Of a stretch of 64,000 nucleotides of DNA, positions 42,701 to 52,477 are shown piece by piece (position 1 is the stretch's first letter; every line of letters starts with the position of its first letter). The notes beneath the pieces are model-generated. The model was not told the origin of the DNA and searched no databases. It saw only the letters and a program-made list of their open reading frames with translations. Source of the DNA: an uncultured Clostridia bacterium (lineage in GTDB: Bacteria > Bacillota > Clostridia > Christensenellales > UBA1242); NCBI GenBank assembly GCA_934747255.1, contig CAKVGH010000003.1:34905-98904 (forward strand), given 5' to 3'. The translations under genes were made by a program, and so were the position numbers.

Positions 42701-45700
42701 ATGAACAAAAAAACAGTTCCAAGCAAATCTTTTTTCACATACAAGACCTTTGGACTATTTGCTTTTGTAATTTTGATGATTATAAGTGCGATTAGTCCAA
42801 TTTTTTTGTTAAACGGCAACAAAGTATTTGCGCAGAGCAAAGATAAGTATATGCTAAAAGATATTCCTTACCAAATTGCTGGAACTTACACAATTATGTC
42901 TGCTATGAGTGAAGCAAGAGTATTTGATGTTGAAGGCGGATATCGCTTAAAAACTGGCGTACCAATTATTGCTCACCAAAAAAATAACCAAGCAAACCAA
43001 CGATTTGATTTCCATCTTGTTGGAACGCACGATGCATCTTATGTTTACTCATTTAGCCCACTATACACAAATCAATACTATTTAGACATAAGCGGTGGCT
43101 TGGCGGATTCTGGAACAAAGTTGCAACTTTGGGAATACAACAACACAAATGCTCAAAAATTTGTAATCAAAGAACTTTATGAACTAATAAACGATGAGTA
43201 CAAATATGTTGGATATGTAATTTTGACAGGTACAACAAACTACATAAAGTGTTTGGGTATAAGTTGGGAAAACAAAATTGAACAACAAGATATAAACTGG
43301 CAAAATTTTAGTCTAGGACAAATTTGGTATCTCGACAAGGCATTTTCTGGCTATGCTTATCAAAACAGTGGCTATTTGCAAGAAAAAGCGTACCCTGGCA
43401 CATTCAATTCCATTGATTATGGGACATACAACAAGTATAGCGGTTACTACCTAGATGCAGAATACTGGTCAAAGTATGAAGACTTTTTGTGTATTACAAC
43501 AAAAGATAGTTTTAATCCACGAAATGCTAGAATTACCGATAAGGGCTATACATTTTTAGACAACGCAGAAATTGATATTACTATCAAAAATGTATTGGGC
43601 GAAGTATATGACCAATTCCTATGGTGGAAATACAGAATAGATATCGGCTGGGACAATTCGCAAAGAGTAAATGGCAAGGCAGTTAATGGCACAGTTGGAA
43701 AGGGAACGGTCGAAGTTGAACACATAGACGAAAACAACAAATCGTTTTCTCGTTTTACAAACAATGTATTTGAGTCGGCAAGAGACCATTTGGAATATCA
43801 AAACAAAGATGGCAATCACACTTTTAATAAAAGTGGTAAGTATGTAATAAGAGTTTACTATAAAGTTCAAGCATCTTTGTCTACTTATGTTATGAAAGAA
43901 TTTCAATTTGCTATTGCTTCTTCTTCTACTGAATGTGAAGCGGTGCAGGCAGGCGAAAAAGATAAATCTTTATCTAGTTACGCTTTGTCATTAGATAGGT
44001 ATAATAACATAATTGTAAACTACAATGGTAAATCATCTTTAAGAGCAAAAGATAACGAAATAATTTCGTATGTTGCTAGAACTTTTGCTACTACTAATAC
44101 AAATTTAACCGAACAAGAAAGAATACAAAAATTGAAAGACCACATAAAAAAGTTTAACCAATACAAAGTTTACTTTACAAATACTGCATTCTATTTGTCT
44201 TCGGCGAACAATCCTTATGTAAACATTTTGGAGTCTATTACAGGTTATAGCAGTGTGGTATCTTCCTATCACACCAAACAATCTCCATTGCACGCAACAG
44301 ACGGAATTTATGAATATGTGACCACAAATACTTATGTTTTTGGAAGAAAAAATTTCTATAAAGTTTACTTACAAAGTCAGCCAAACAAACAAGTGTTTAG
44401 AAATGTTACATATTGTTATAAAAATAGTAGCGATGACAAGATTATAAATTACGCTATTGATTACGCATTTTTGGAAGACTTAAAAATTTTCCCATACACA
44501 ATGACATTGAATATTACTTACCAAAATCTTTCAACAGAATATAGTAGCGATAGCAAAATAGAATATCAAAGCAATTCGATAATCTACAACACAACAAATG
44601 ATATTTTGAAATTGAGATTTGAAGTGAATGATATTTCGGGTAACTCAACGGAACTATACCTTTATATTTTCCCAGCAAACATTCCTTCGATGAATGAAGC
44701 AACCTTAAAGAACATTTCTTACAGATACAACTACATTAGTTCTGGTTATAGCGTGCCACTATATGATAGTCAAAACAAAGTATACAAAAAGAATTTGTTT
44801 TCTACTCAATCAGTAGCACTTCAAAATTTCCTAACAAATATTATTGAAAATCAAGATATTTGCAAGAGAGACGGCGATAATTACACTTTAACTTATGACC
44901 CAAACAATGCAGGAGTTAATTTGAGTTTTGATAGTAATGAAGATTTAGTAACTTATCTCTACGAACTATTTGAACAAAATGTAAAACAAGAAGTTATTGA
45001 CCCAAATAATTATAACGACTATGTTATTGCAGAAAAAGAAATGCATTTTGATAAATACTACCTAACAAAAGATTACTATTTGACAACAGACGAAAACTTC
45101 CCATTGTTTGAAAGTTTCAAAACATTTTTTAGTTACTACAATACAAACGGAGAATTGTTAAAGGAAGGCATTATAACATACAACGGCGAATACAAGTACG
45201 GCGACAATATGTTCAAAATTTTGGCAGACAATCAAGATGAAAACTGGGTTGATGGTTATGTAAAATTTTTAGAGTTTAACATTTCAAGCAACAAGGGTAA
45301 CGAATATACTGCATACATCTCAAAGGCTAACTCAAAAATCGGCATTAAATATCGTAACGGAGCAGTTTACAAAAACTTAATCATCAAAGATAGTGAAAAC
45401 ATTGATTGTGAAGAATTTATTATTTACAGACAGCCAGATATGGACACAATTTATGCAGTAACATTTGACGGCGAAACAAAACTTTATGATTACTATACAT
45501 TTAGTGATATGAGGTTTACAGAGTCAGGTGACTATATTATAAAAGTAATCAACACTCACGGCTTTAACTACAATGTTTATATTACAGTATCAGGTTTAGC
45601 ATCTTTTGTTGATGGAGTAGATAATATAGGTGAAACCAACCAAGAAGTTACATTTAGAAGTGGCGATTTTAATTTTGAATACTATATCAATGGCAAAAAA

Positions 45701-47065
45701 CAAGACAATAACAATTATGCTGAAATAACCAACGGGGAATTTATTTATAAATTTGCTCCATCAAATGAAGACAAAAATGTATTCATTACAAAAAATGGAA
45801 TGACCTTTGCATTTGTTGTTAAGGGAAATTCGCAAGTTGATACAAGTCCATATTTCTCAATGGAAAGCACTTACGCAACTCCAAAAATGGTTAGAGATTA
45901 CAAACTCAATATAAAAAACAAAATTGACAATATCGACAACCAACTATACTGGGTAAATAACATAATATTAAATCCAGATTTCAAAAACATTAAGGTTTTG
46001 AAGGCGGAAGATGTTTCGCAAAACAAATATGACGATTATTTGTCTTTACTAAATACTGCCAAAGATAGATTAGATTACAATGAAAGATACATTGAAAGTT
46101 TTGTAAACAGCGACAATGTTTTACTAAAACAAAATCCTTCATATAACAAAATTTTTGAATTGCAAGGAAAAATTGAAAAATTAGAAAATTTACTTAAAGA
46201 ATACGAAAACGATTTTAACACTTACTCAATTAACTATTTTGCAAATATGGGTATTTCAATTCCAGCAAATTATTCAAAGCAACTTTTGGGTATGACGCAA
46301 GATGAAATAATGGAACTTTACTATGAATATGCACAAAGCGTAGATAGTTACAAGCAAATGGAAGTTGAACTTAATAACATTAGTGCAAATGTTGATAAAA
46401 TTTACAATGCTTCTGCAAATTATATGCAAAGTCTGTCATTTATCAGTTCAAGTTTTGATGGTACAACAAAGCTGACCAACCTATCAAATCTTGCTTTGGA
46501 AATTACTGATTTTGAAAACAACTATATTAACGATTTGATTGATATGAAAAACTATGTAAAGAAAATGGTTATTGAAGTTTCTAACAACCCATTTATTCAA
46601 TCAAACCTTGTTGAAGAATTATTGATTGCAAAACAAAATGCAAGTCAAATGATTGATAAAAACATTAAAGTTGATTTGACAAGTGTTAAATCACTGTTAA
46701 AACAAACTTTACTTTCTACCGCAAACAAAATTGCTTTGAATAGTCAACAAAAAGTAGATAATGTACAAGAAAAACTTGATAACATTACTGCTGAAATTAG
46801 AACAAAAGAAAACGAAAAAACTTGGTGGAAATTTATTACTAACAAAGAACTTGACAAAAAAATTGAATTGTTAAAACAAGATTATATTGATGTTTGCAAT
46901 TCAAATATAAAAGACTTGGTTGACCAAAAATTGTCTGTAAGCAAGGCTATTAAAATACTAACAAATTTGGAAAACAAGTCAGCAGATTTAGTAGGCGAAA
47001 GTTTTACTGAAAATTTGCAAAAAACTTATAACAATATTTTAGAATTGATTGAAAAAATCAAATAG
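42701..47065 (+). CDS. Giant secreted lectin/coiled-coil exoprotein
   Basis: A 1454-residue protein with an N-terminal signal or anchor helix (about residues 18-42, followed by VFAQSK). Residues ~50-190 resemble a ricin-type beta-trefoil lectin, with Q-R-F-D-F and Q-K-F-V-I motifs at the expected spacing. The middle ~900 residues look like beta-rich adhesin domains. The last ~350 residues are mostly coiled coil. The chosen ATG is fixed by an exact AAAGGAGGTGA site. It lies 9 bases before the toxin gene. It may anchor, deliver or attach the toxin; that is inference. No homologue is recognised for most of its length. Confidence 0.75.
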   Translation: MNKKTVPSKSFFTYKTFGLFAFVILMIISAISPIFLLNGNKVFAQSKDKYMLKDIPYQIAGTYTIMSAMSEARVFDVEGGYRLKTGVPIIAHQKNNQANQRFDFHLVGTHDASYVYSFSPLYTNQYYLDISGGLADSGTKLQLWEYNNTNAQKFVIKELYELINDEYKYVGYVILTGTTNYIKCLGISWENKIEQQDINWQNFSLGQIWYLDKAFSGYAYQNSGYLQEKAYPGTFNSIDYGTYNKYSGYYLDAEYWSKYEDFLCITTKDSFNPRNARITDKGYTFLDNAEIDITIKNVLGEVYDQFLWWKYRIDIGWDNSQRVNGKAVNGTVGKGTVEVEHIDENNKSFSRFTNNVFESARDHLEYQNKDGNHTFNKSGKYVIRVYYKVQASLSTYVMKEFQFAIASSSTECEAVQAGEKDKSLSSYALSLDRYNNIIVNYNGKSSLRAKDNEIISYVARTFATTNTNLTEQERIQKLKDHIKKFNQYKVYFTNTAFYLSSANNPYVNILESITGYSSVVSSYHTKQSPLHATDGIYEYVTTNTYVFGRKNFYKVYLQSQPNKQVFRNVTYCYKNSSDDKIINYAIDYAFLEDLKIFPYTMTLNITYQNLSTEYSSDSKIEYQSNSIIYNTTNDILKLRFEVNDISGNSTELYLYIFPANIPSMNEATLKNISYRYNYISSGYSVPLYDSQNKVYKKNLFSTQSVALQNFLTNIIENQDICKRDGDNYTLTYDPNNAGVNLSFDSNEDLVTYLYELFEQNVKQEVIDPNNYNDYVIAEKEMHFDKYYLTKDYYLTTDENFPLFESFKTFFSYYNTNGELLKEGIITYNGEYKYGDNMFKILADNQDENWVDGYVKFLEFNISSNKGNEYTAYISKANSKIGIKYRNGAVYKNLIIKDSENIDCEEFIIYRQPDMDTIYAVTFDGETKLYDYYTFSDMRFTESGDYIIKVINTHGFNYNVYITVSGLASFVDGVDNIGETNQEVTFRSGDFNFEYYINGKKQDNNNYAEITNGEFIYKFAPSNEDKNVFITKNGMTFAFVVKGNSQVDTSPYFSMESTYATPKMVRDYKLNIKNKIDNIDNQLYWVNNIILNPDFKNIKVLKAEDVSQNKYDDYLSLLNTAKDRLDYNERYIESFVNSDNVLLKQNPSYNKIFELQGKIEKLENLLKEYENDFNTYSINYFANMGISIPANYSKQLLGMTQDEIMELYYEYAQSVDSYKQMEVELNNISANVDKIYNASANYMQSLSFISSSFDGTTKLTNLSNLALEITDFENNYINDLIDMKNYVKKMVIEVSNNPFIQSNLVEELLIAKQNASQMIDKNIKVDLTSVKSLLKQTLLSTANKIALNSQQKVDNVQEKLDNITAEIRTKENEKTWWKFITNKELDKKIELLKQDYIDVCNSNIKDLVDQKLSVSKAIKILTNLENKSADLVGESFTENLQKTYNNILELIEKIK

Positions 47066-47074
47066 GGGGTAGTG

Positions 47075-50000
47075 ATGAAATCGAATTGGAAAAAAATAGT
47101 GGCGATAACATTATCTATATGTTTTGTATTTACTGCTTGTTTTCAACTAATTATCGCTATTAAAGGTAATGGTAATTTTAGTGGTTCATCAATGAGTATT
47201 GGTGCGGTTTCAACACGATACTCCACATTTGATAAATCATACAAGGACCGTAACTTTACATTATCAAATAGTGGAAAAGTTTTGGCTAGCGTTGACAAAA
47301 ATGTTAGAGAAAACACTATTTTGAGTTATTCAACAAAACTATTTGATAATGATAGTTCACTTGTAAAAGTGGAAGTGGTAGAGAAGATTGACTCTAATGG
47401 GAATATGGTCGATGTTATTATAGTTAATGGAGTAATCTATGGCGAAATAGCATACAACAGCGATGGTTATATAGAATCAAATTCCTTAAACTATAACAAA
47501 GTTTACTACCAATATAATCAAAATAATATTATAGACTTTTTGGTAAATGGTATTGAATACGACTATGAATATTTGGACGGAAAATTATCGACTGTAAATC
47601 TTGATGGCGAAAAATATGCAAGTTTTGGTTATAGTCAATACGGTAAAATAAATCAAGAAAACTATTTGTTCTATTCAAAATTATTTGAACACAGTAACTA
47701 TGCGACTATCGAAAATGCTTATGACGCAGTGTCTAGCACAAAAATTATTGCAAAACTTTATGATTATGTAAACGATAATCCTTACACGATTATAAAGTCA
47801 AATGTCGTGATTGATGGCAACACTTATGAAGTGGTTTCTAATATACTTTGTGATAACGATTACATTGAATTTACTTATGACTATGTTTACAACAATGTTC
47901 CTTACATTACAAAAGTAAAGACAACCACCGAAGAGTACGAATTAACCTATATAAATGATAAAATTTTGACTAAAATTAAAGATGGCGAAATTACTACATT
48001 TGTTTACTCGTCAACAGGCGAAGTTGTTGGAATGATTGTAGGCAAAGTTGTAGATGAAGAATTTGTCAATATGTTTGTAACATTTGTAACAGACGGCTTT
48101 GGAAATGTTGTAGAAGCAAACTATCTTGATGTTAAAAATGATAACGGCAAAATTACTCTTGGACTAAAAAAGATTTACGATCAAGCGTTTGATTGTATTG
48201 GTCATACAGTATTTAGAAATGTTAGTCAAAACAACATAAATACATTTTTTGGGTTTAGTGGAGCATTTGATTTTGACAAGTTTGGTTTGATTTATAAAAA
48301 CGGCAATATTTATAGTTCGCTTATCGCAGATTATGTTTACCAACCAAGCGAAGATAATATTACTAGAAGAAGTTTTGAAACTAATAATTTGACAAAGACA
48401 AATCCAACTCTAAACACTGCTCAAAAGAGTGTTGCAATAGAAAGTTTGCAAAATGAAATTTTCGAGCAACTGGAATCATCTTCTGTTAGTTCAATAGATT
48501 TAATTTGCAATGAGTTTAATATTGGCTTTGCCGATGTATTTACATTGCCGGTTAAAGTTGACAAAAACAATATGTTAAAAAGCCCTTCAAAAGTGGCATT
48601 TATAGCAAACCTAGAAAACTTGACCGAATTAAATTATTACACAAATCTTATCGAAACCTATTACACAACTGACGCAACAATCTATGCTATGATGGACGAT
48701 TATTACTTGACATCATTGCTAGAAGAAGAATTGAGTTATCAATTTATCTATGGTGGAAAACTTTTCACTGTAAAATATGTTAGTCGTGGCTTATATGGTT
48801 ATACAATTAAAGATAACTTTTCTAAACTAGATTACTTGCCAGAAAAAAATATCATCAACTATGACACTGGAAGATATGTTACATACTATAATTCAAATAT
48901 AAACAAAAATGATTATATTGAAAATATAGCATTCATAACAAACTTTTCTTCAAGAAGTGACCTTGATAACTTCTTTGACAATTTAGGAATGATAAATTCT
49001 ACAATCGGTCAAACTTATAATGATATAAACTTTGGCGACAACACAGAATTTTATCAAAGATTATTATCAAATACTTACAACTTGAATTTGCCAGACTATG
49101 ACAAGGAAAAACAATATTTAACAATTGATGATAACGGTAATTATGTTATCGAAAACTTGCCAGAAGGTTCTGGGATCGAAGCTGACCCAAAAAATGTTAA
49201 TGTAAAACAAATTGTTGCTGGGCTTGTAAAAATAGTTCAAGGCGTAATGTTTATTGTAAACGGTGTATTCTTTATGGGCGCGTGTGGTCCAATAGCATTT
49301 ATTTGCGGAGTAGTAACACTTGCTAGTGGAATAACTCTTGCGGTTTGTGGAGTTGCACAAGTGAGTCAGGGTGCAACTGGTGGAAGTTGGATTTTGGACA
49401 GCTTATTCAACGGCGATGAAAAATTGCTTGAAACAGTAGCATCAATTTCTTCGACGGTTGGTTCTGTTGCTACAATTATCGGTTCTATGACATACAAACA
49501 ATGTTTCGTTGAAGGCACAAAAGTTTGCACTCAAAATGGCTATGTAAGCATTGAAGATGTAAAGCCAAATGACTATGTTTTGTCTTATGATGAAGTTACT
49601 GGACAGCAATCTTACAAGAGAGTTTTAGAAACTTACGAAAACACAACAGATTATCTATGTGAAGTAACTGTTGGTGGTCAAATTATCAAATCAACATTGA
49701 GTCACCCATATTTTGTAAACGGAGAGTGGGTGGAAGCGTTTAACTTGGAAGTTGGTGACGAAGTACTCAAAAGTGATGGAACAACTGCAAAAGTTGAATC
49801 TGTAAAAATAATTGACAGTCCTAACACCAAAGTTTATAATATGAATGTTGACGAAAATCACACATATTATGCCGAAGATGTTTTGGTACACAATTCTTGC
49901 GAAGAATTTACGACTAAGGAAACTGATGATTTGTATAAAAGCGATGGCTTCCAAAAAACTATGGAACAAATGAAAAAAAAGTATCCTAATGTAAATTTTG

Positions 50001-50344
50001 ATAACAAAAAAGACGCAGGAAAATTCTGGAATAAGCACAGAAACGAATTTAACAAATTGTTGGCCAAGAATATTCAACAAAGTCCATTGCGAGGTAAAAT
50101 AGTAAACTATTCTAAAATGCTTGAAAAGGGTGTTAATCCAAAAATGTATGTTACTATAAATGGTCGTGAAACTTTGGTTAATATTCAGTATCACCATTTT
50201 TATGGTAAGTTGGACGGAAATATGTTTAATATTTTTCCAATGGCAAAACAACAGCATATGTTATTCCATAATTTATATGGCAGAAATGACCCAAATAACT
50301 GGGGAGTACTTGCTAGATATGTGGAATCGTTACTAGGAGGCTGA
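47075..50344 (+). CDS. Polymorphic toxin with HINT autoprocessing and nuclease-like tip
   Basis: A 1089-residue secreted protein. A signal/anchor helix (~6-27) precedes a repeat-rich region with RHS-like Y-D-Y/E-Y-D-Y strands, then a hydrophobic stretch (~708-775). Residues 810-940 are a HINT (pretoxin-HINT) domain: Cys810 in CFVEGTKV, the TLSHPYF block, and a C-terminal VHN/S junction for self-cleavage. Residues 941-1089 form the toxin tip, with His1040-His1041, an N-x-F-P-M segment, His1061 and His1065, an HNH/His-Me-finger-like pattern implying DNase or RNase activity. The ATG after AGGGGGT was chosen over a GTG three bases upstream. Confidence 0.85.
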   Translation: MKSNWKKIVAITLSICFVFTACFQLIIAIKGNGNFSGSSMSIGAVSTRYSTFDKSYKDRNFTLSNSGKVLASVDKNVRENTILSYSTKLFDNDSSLVKVEVVEKIDSNGNMVDVIIVNGVIYGEIAYNSDGYIESNSLNYNKVYYQYNQNNIIDFLVNGIEYDYEYLDGKLSTVNLDGEKYASFGYSQYGKINQENYLFYSKLFEHSNYATIENAYDAVSSTKIIAKLYDYVNDNPYTIIKSNVVIDGNTYEVVSNILCDNDYIEFTYDYVYNNVPYITKVKTTTEEYELTYINDKILTKIKDGEITTFVYSSTGEVVGMIVGKVVDEEFVNMFVTFVTDGFGNVVEANYLDVKNDNGKITLGLKKIYDQAFDCIGHTVFRNVSQNNINTFFGFSGAFDFDKFGLIYKNGNIYSSLIADYVYQPSEDNITRRSFETNNLTKTNPTLNTAQKSVAIESLQNEIFEQLESSSVSSIDLICNEFNIGFADVFTLPVKVDKNNMLKSPSKVAFIANLENLTELNYYTNLIETYYTTDATIYAMMDDYYLTSLLEEELSYQFIYGGKLFTVKYVSRGLYGYTIKDNFSKLDYLPEKNIINYDTGRYVTYYNSNINKNDYIENIAFITNFSSRSDLDNFFDNLGMINSTIGQTYNDINFGDNTEFYQRLLSNTYNLNLPDYDKEKQYLTIDDNGNYVIENLPEGSGIEADPKNVNVKQIVAGLVKIVQGVMFIVNGVFFMGACGPIAFICGVVTLASGITLAVCGVAQVSQGATGGSWILDSLFNGDEKLLETVASISSTVGSVATIIGSMTYKQCFVEGTKVCTQNGYVSIEDVKPNDYVLSYDEVTGQQSYKRVLETYENTTDYLCEVTVGGQIIKSTLSHPYFVNGEWVEAFNLEVGDEVLKSDGTTAKVESVKIIDSPNTKVYNMNVDENHTYYAEDVLVHNSCEEFTTKETDDLYKSDGFQKTMEQMKKKYPNVNFDNKKDAGKFWNKHRNEFNKLLAKNIQQSPLRGKIVNYSKMLEKGVNPKMYVTINGRETLVNIQYHHFYGKLDGNMFNIFPMAKQQHMLFHNLYGRNDPNNWGVLARYVESLLGG

Positions 50345-50346
50345 AA

Positions 50347-50946
50347 ATGAACGAAAAAATGTATTTGGAAAAGATAAAATTGTTTGTTGAAGGCAGTTTG
50401 AACATTGATGAAATGGTCAAACTTTGCAAAGAAGACAAAGGTTTTAGAGAATTTGCTAAAGATTTTCAAGATAATAGTCTGAGAAAATATAAAAATTCAT
50501 TTTTGTATTTTATTGATAATGCAAATATGAATTTACCTACTTGTCAACTAACTTTATATTTAGTTTTATCGTGGCAACTTGTTTTAAGAAAAATCCCTTT
50601 TGTTGATACTGATTACTACATTAAAAAAGCACAAGATTATGCAGAGATAATTCCTGATTGGTTGCCAGATAGTGCAGTTGATTGGGTTGATGATAATTTG
50701 CTTAGCCAAATTCCACAAGATTGGAGCAAAGCAAAGCGTAAAAAATGGCTAAAAGAGCAATTGGAAAAAATTTATCCTTGTGAAAAGAAAAAGCCAAGTT
50801 GGGTACAAGGTACAGACGATTGGCCAAAAGATAAGGAAGGAAACAACTTAACATTTGTAAAACAAAAGGAAAAGGGCGAGCAAGTAACATATACTTTTGT
50901 GGACCCAAAGACTAATGAAGAAACCGAAATTGTTGAGTTTTATTAA
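50347..50946 (+). CDS. Putative immunity protein for the HINT toxin
   Basis: A 199-residue cytosolic protein starting two bases after the toxin stop, with an AGGAGG site inside the toxin's last codons. It is largely helical up to about residue 150 and ends in a beta segment with WVQGTDDWPKDKEGN, then FVKQKEKGE and TYTFVDP, a pattern I associate with immunity-type proteins but cannot name. By the usual toxin-then-immunity order of polymorphic toxin loci, it should neutralise the tip domain. The evidence is positional. A strong terminator ends the operon. Confidence 0.65.
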   Translation: MNEKMYLEKIKLFVEGSLNIDEMVKLCKEDKGFREFAKDFQDNSLRKYKNSFLYFIDNANMNLPTCQLTLYLVLSWQLVLRKIPFVDTDYYIKKAQDYAEIIPDWLPDSAVDWVDDNLLSQIPQDWSKAKRKKWLKEQLEKIYPCEKKKPSWVQGTDDWPKDKEGNNLTFVKQKEKGEQVTYTFVDPKTNEETEIVEFY

Positions 50947-50949
50947 AAT

Positions 50950-50982
50950 AAAAAACAGGAAGAAAAGTCTTCCTGTTTTTTG
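50950..50982 (+). terminator. Terminator of the exoprotein/toxin/immunity operon
   Basis: AAAAACAGGAAGA and TCTTCCTGTTTTT form a 13-bp stem with a 4-nt loop and T tail. Confidence 0.9.
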
Positions 50983-50989
50983 TTGAAAA

Positions 50990-50998
50990 TGCTATAAT
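50990..50998 (+). promoter_or_regulatory. Extended -10 promoter abutting the acyltransferase gene
   Basis: TGCTATAAT (TG-n-TATAAT), ending 6 bases before the ATG at 51005. No good -35 box exists because the terminator stem occupies that space. Confidence 0.6.
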
Positions 50999-51004
50999 AA
51001 TTCT

Positions 51005-52189
51005 ATGGAAAAAATACAAAGAGATTCGAGATTTGAATTGCTACGAATAATATCAATGATTTTGATTATAATGCACCATTTTGCTTGTCATGGTGGGTAT
51101 AACTTTGATGCGTCTGTGTCGGCATTAAACAAAGCGGTAGTTGATATTTTTATCGTCGGTGGTAAGATTGGCGTAAATGTATTTTTGTTAATCACGGGCT
51201 ACTTTATGATTGATAAAAAATTTAAGTTTTCCAAACTGATTAAGTTACTACTTGAAGTGTTCTTTTATTCGTTTGTAATTTACATATTGTTTGTTATTTT
51301 TGGTAAAACGCAGTTTAATATTAGTGCATTTACAAAAAATGTATTTCCAACAATAACAAAACAATATTGGTTTATAACATACTATGTTATTTTGTATATA
51401 CTTTCGCCATTCATTAACAAATTGATTAACTCTTTGCATAAAGGCGAACTTTTGGCTCTTGTTTTGGTTTTATTGACTTTTCAAGTCATCATTCCAATGA
51501 TTAGTTCAAATTACTTTTCATACGCTGGGTGGTTTATTACCATTTACTTAATTTCGGCGTATATTAGACTCTATTCAAACAAATTTTTTGATAGTTTTAA
51601 GTGGAATTTACTTTTATTTTTAGGTTCGTTGCTTGTGATAATATTATTTAATGTATTTTTAGGCATTGGACTATACAGCATAAACAATATAGTTGCCATA
51701 ATATGCTCGGTATCGTTATTTTGCACCTTCAAAAACATTAAAAAACCTATTCATTCAAAATTCATAAACATTGTGTCAAGTACTACATTGGGTATATATT
51801 TAATTCACGACAACAATTTTATTAGATGCTTTTTGTGGAGAGAAGTTTTGCAGTGTCCGACAAAAGCAACTCAAAATCTCTTTTTGCTATTTGCAATAAT
51901 TTCGTGCATAGTTGTATTTGTAGTTTGCTTTGCGATTGATTTGGCTAGGCAATATGCTTTTGAAAAACCGATTATGAAATTGGTGTATAAGGCGGAAAAT
52001 AGTATTGTTGAAAAATGGAAAACCAAAAGAGAATTAAAGCAAAAAGAAAATCAAGAAAATGTAGAAACAAATGTGGACGAAAACAGTCAATCTAAAAATG
52101 AAAAAAATGCAGATGAAATCAATCTATCCAAAGAAGAAATTTTGGAACAAGAAAACTTTAATAATACTGAAAACATAAAAAGTGAGTAG
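51005..52189 (+). CDS. Acyltransferase 3 family membrane protein
   Basis: A 394-residue membrane enzyme of the OafA/YrhL acyltransferase 3 family, which O-acylates envelope glycans or exopolysaccharides. The starting RFELLRIISMILIIMHHF motif, with the paired catalytic-region histidines, is diagnostic. About ten membrane helices fill residues 10-325, including GVNVFLLITGYF and TTLGIYLIHDNNF. A charged Glu/Asn-rich tail (~340-394) is an unusual extension. There is no ribosome site and an extended -10 lies 6 bases upstream, so the mRNA is probably leaderless. It is next to, but separately transcribed from, the toxin operon. Confidence 0.88.
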   Translation: MEKIQRDSRFELLRIISMILIIMHHFACHGGYNFDASVSALNKAVVDIFIVGGKIGVNVFLLITGYFMIDKKFKFSKLIKLLLEVFFYSFVIYILFVIFGKTQFNISAFTKNVFPTITKQYWFITYYVILYILSPFINKLINSLHKGELLALVLVLLTFQVIIPMISSNYFSYAGWFITIYLISAYIRLYSNKFFDSFKWNLLLFLGSLLVIILFNVFLGIGLYSINNIVAIICSVSLFCTFKNIKKPIHSKFINIVSSTTLGIYLIHDNNFIRCFLWREVLQCPTKATQNLFLLFAIISCIVVFVVCFAIDLARQYAFEKPIMKLVYKAENSIVEKWKTKRELKQKENQENVETNVDENSQSKNEKNADEINLSKEEILEQENFNNTENIKSE

Positions 52190-52220
52190 TTTTACATAAA
52201 ATTGCAGTAAAAAAATAAAA

Positions 52221-52254
52221 AAACACATTAAATTTTTTTATAATGTGTATTTTT
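52221..52254 (+). terminator. Terminator of the acyltransferase gene
   Basis: ACACATTA and TAATGTGT with a T-rich loop and tail. Confidence 0.75.
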
Positions 52255-52411
52255 GTTTGCTTTTTGAAAATTAAAAAGCCAGTATTTGTTTGTAAATTCA
52301 GCATAAAAGCAGTGAAAAATTACAAATTTAGTTTTATAAATAAAAATATAGAATAGTGATAAATGGTATTTACTATTATAATAAATTAAATTATTTTGTT
52401 AATAAAAAGTA

Positions 52412-52440
52412 TTGACAAGTGAATAGATGTGGTGTATTAT
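52412..52440 (+). promoter_or_regulatory. Promoter of the XRE/HD-TGS/decarboxylase/TrpRS-like operon
   Basis: A perfect TTGACA (52412-52417), a 17-bp spacer and TATTAT (52435-52440). It is the only clear promoter before the four genes. Confidence 0.8.
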
Positions 52441-52477
52441 TTTGATAGAAAAAGTTAATAAAGGTAGGGTCAAAAAA

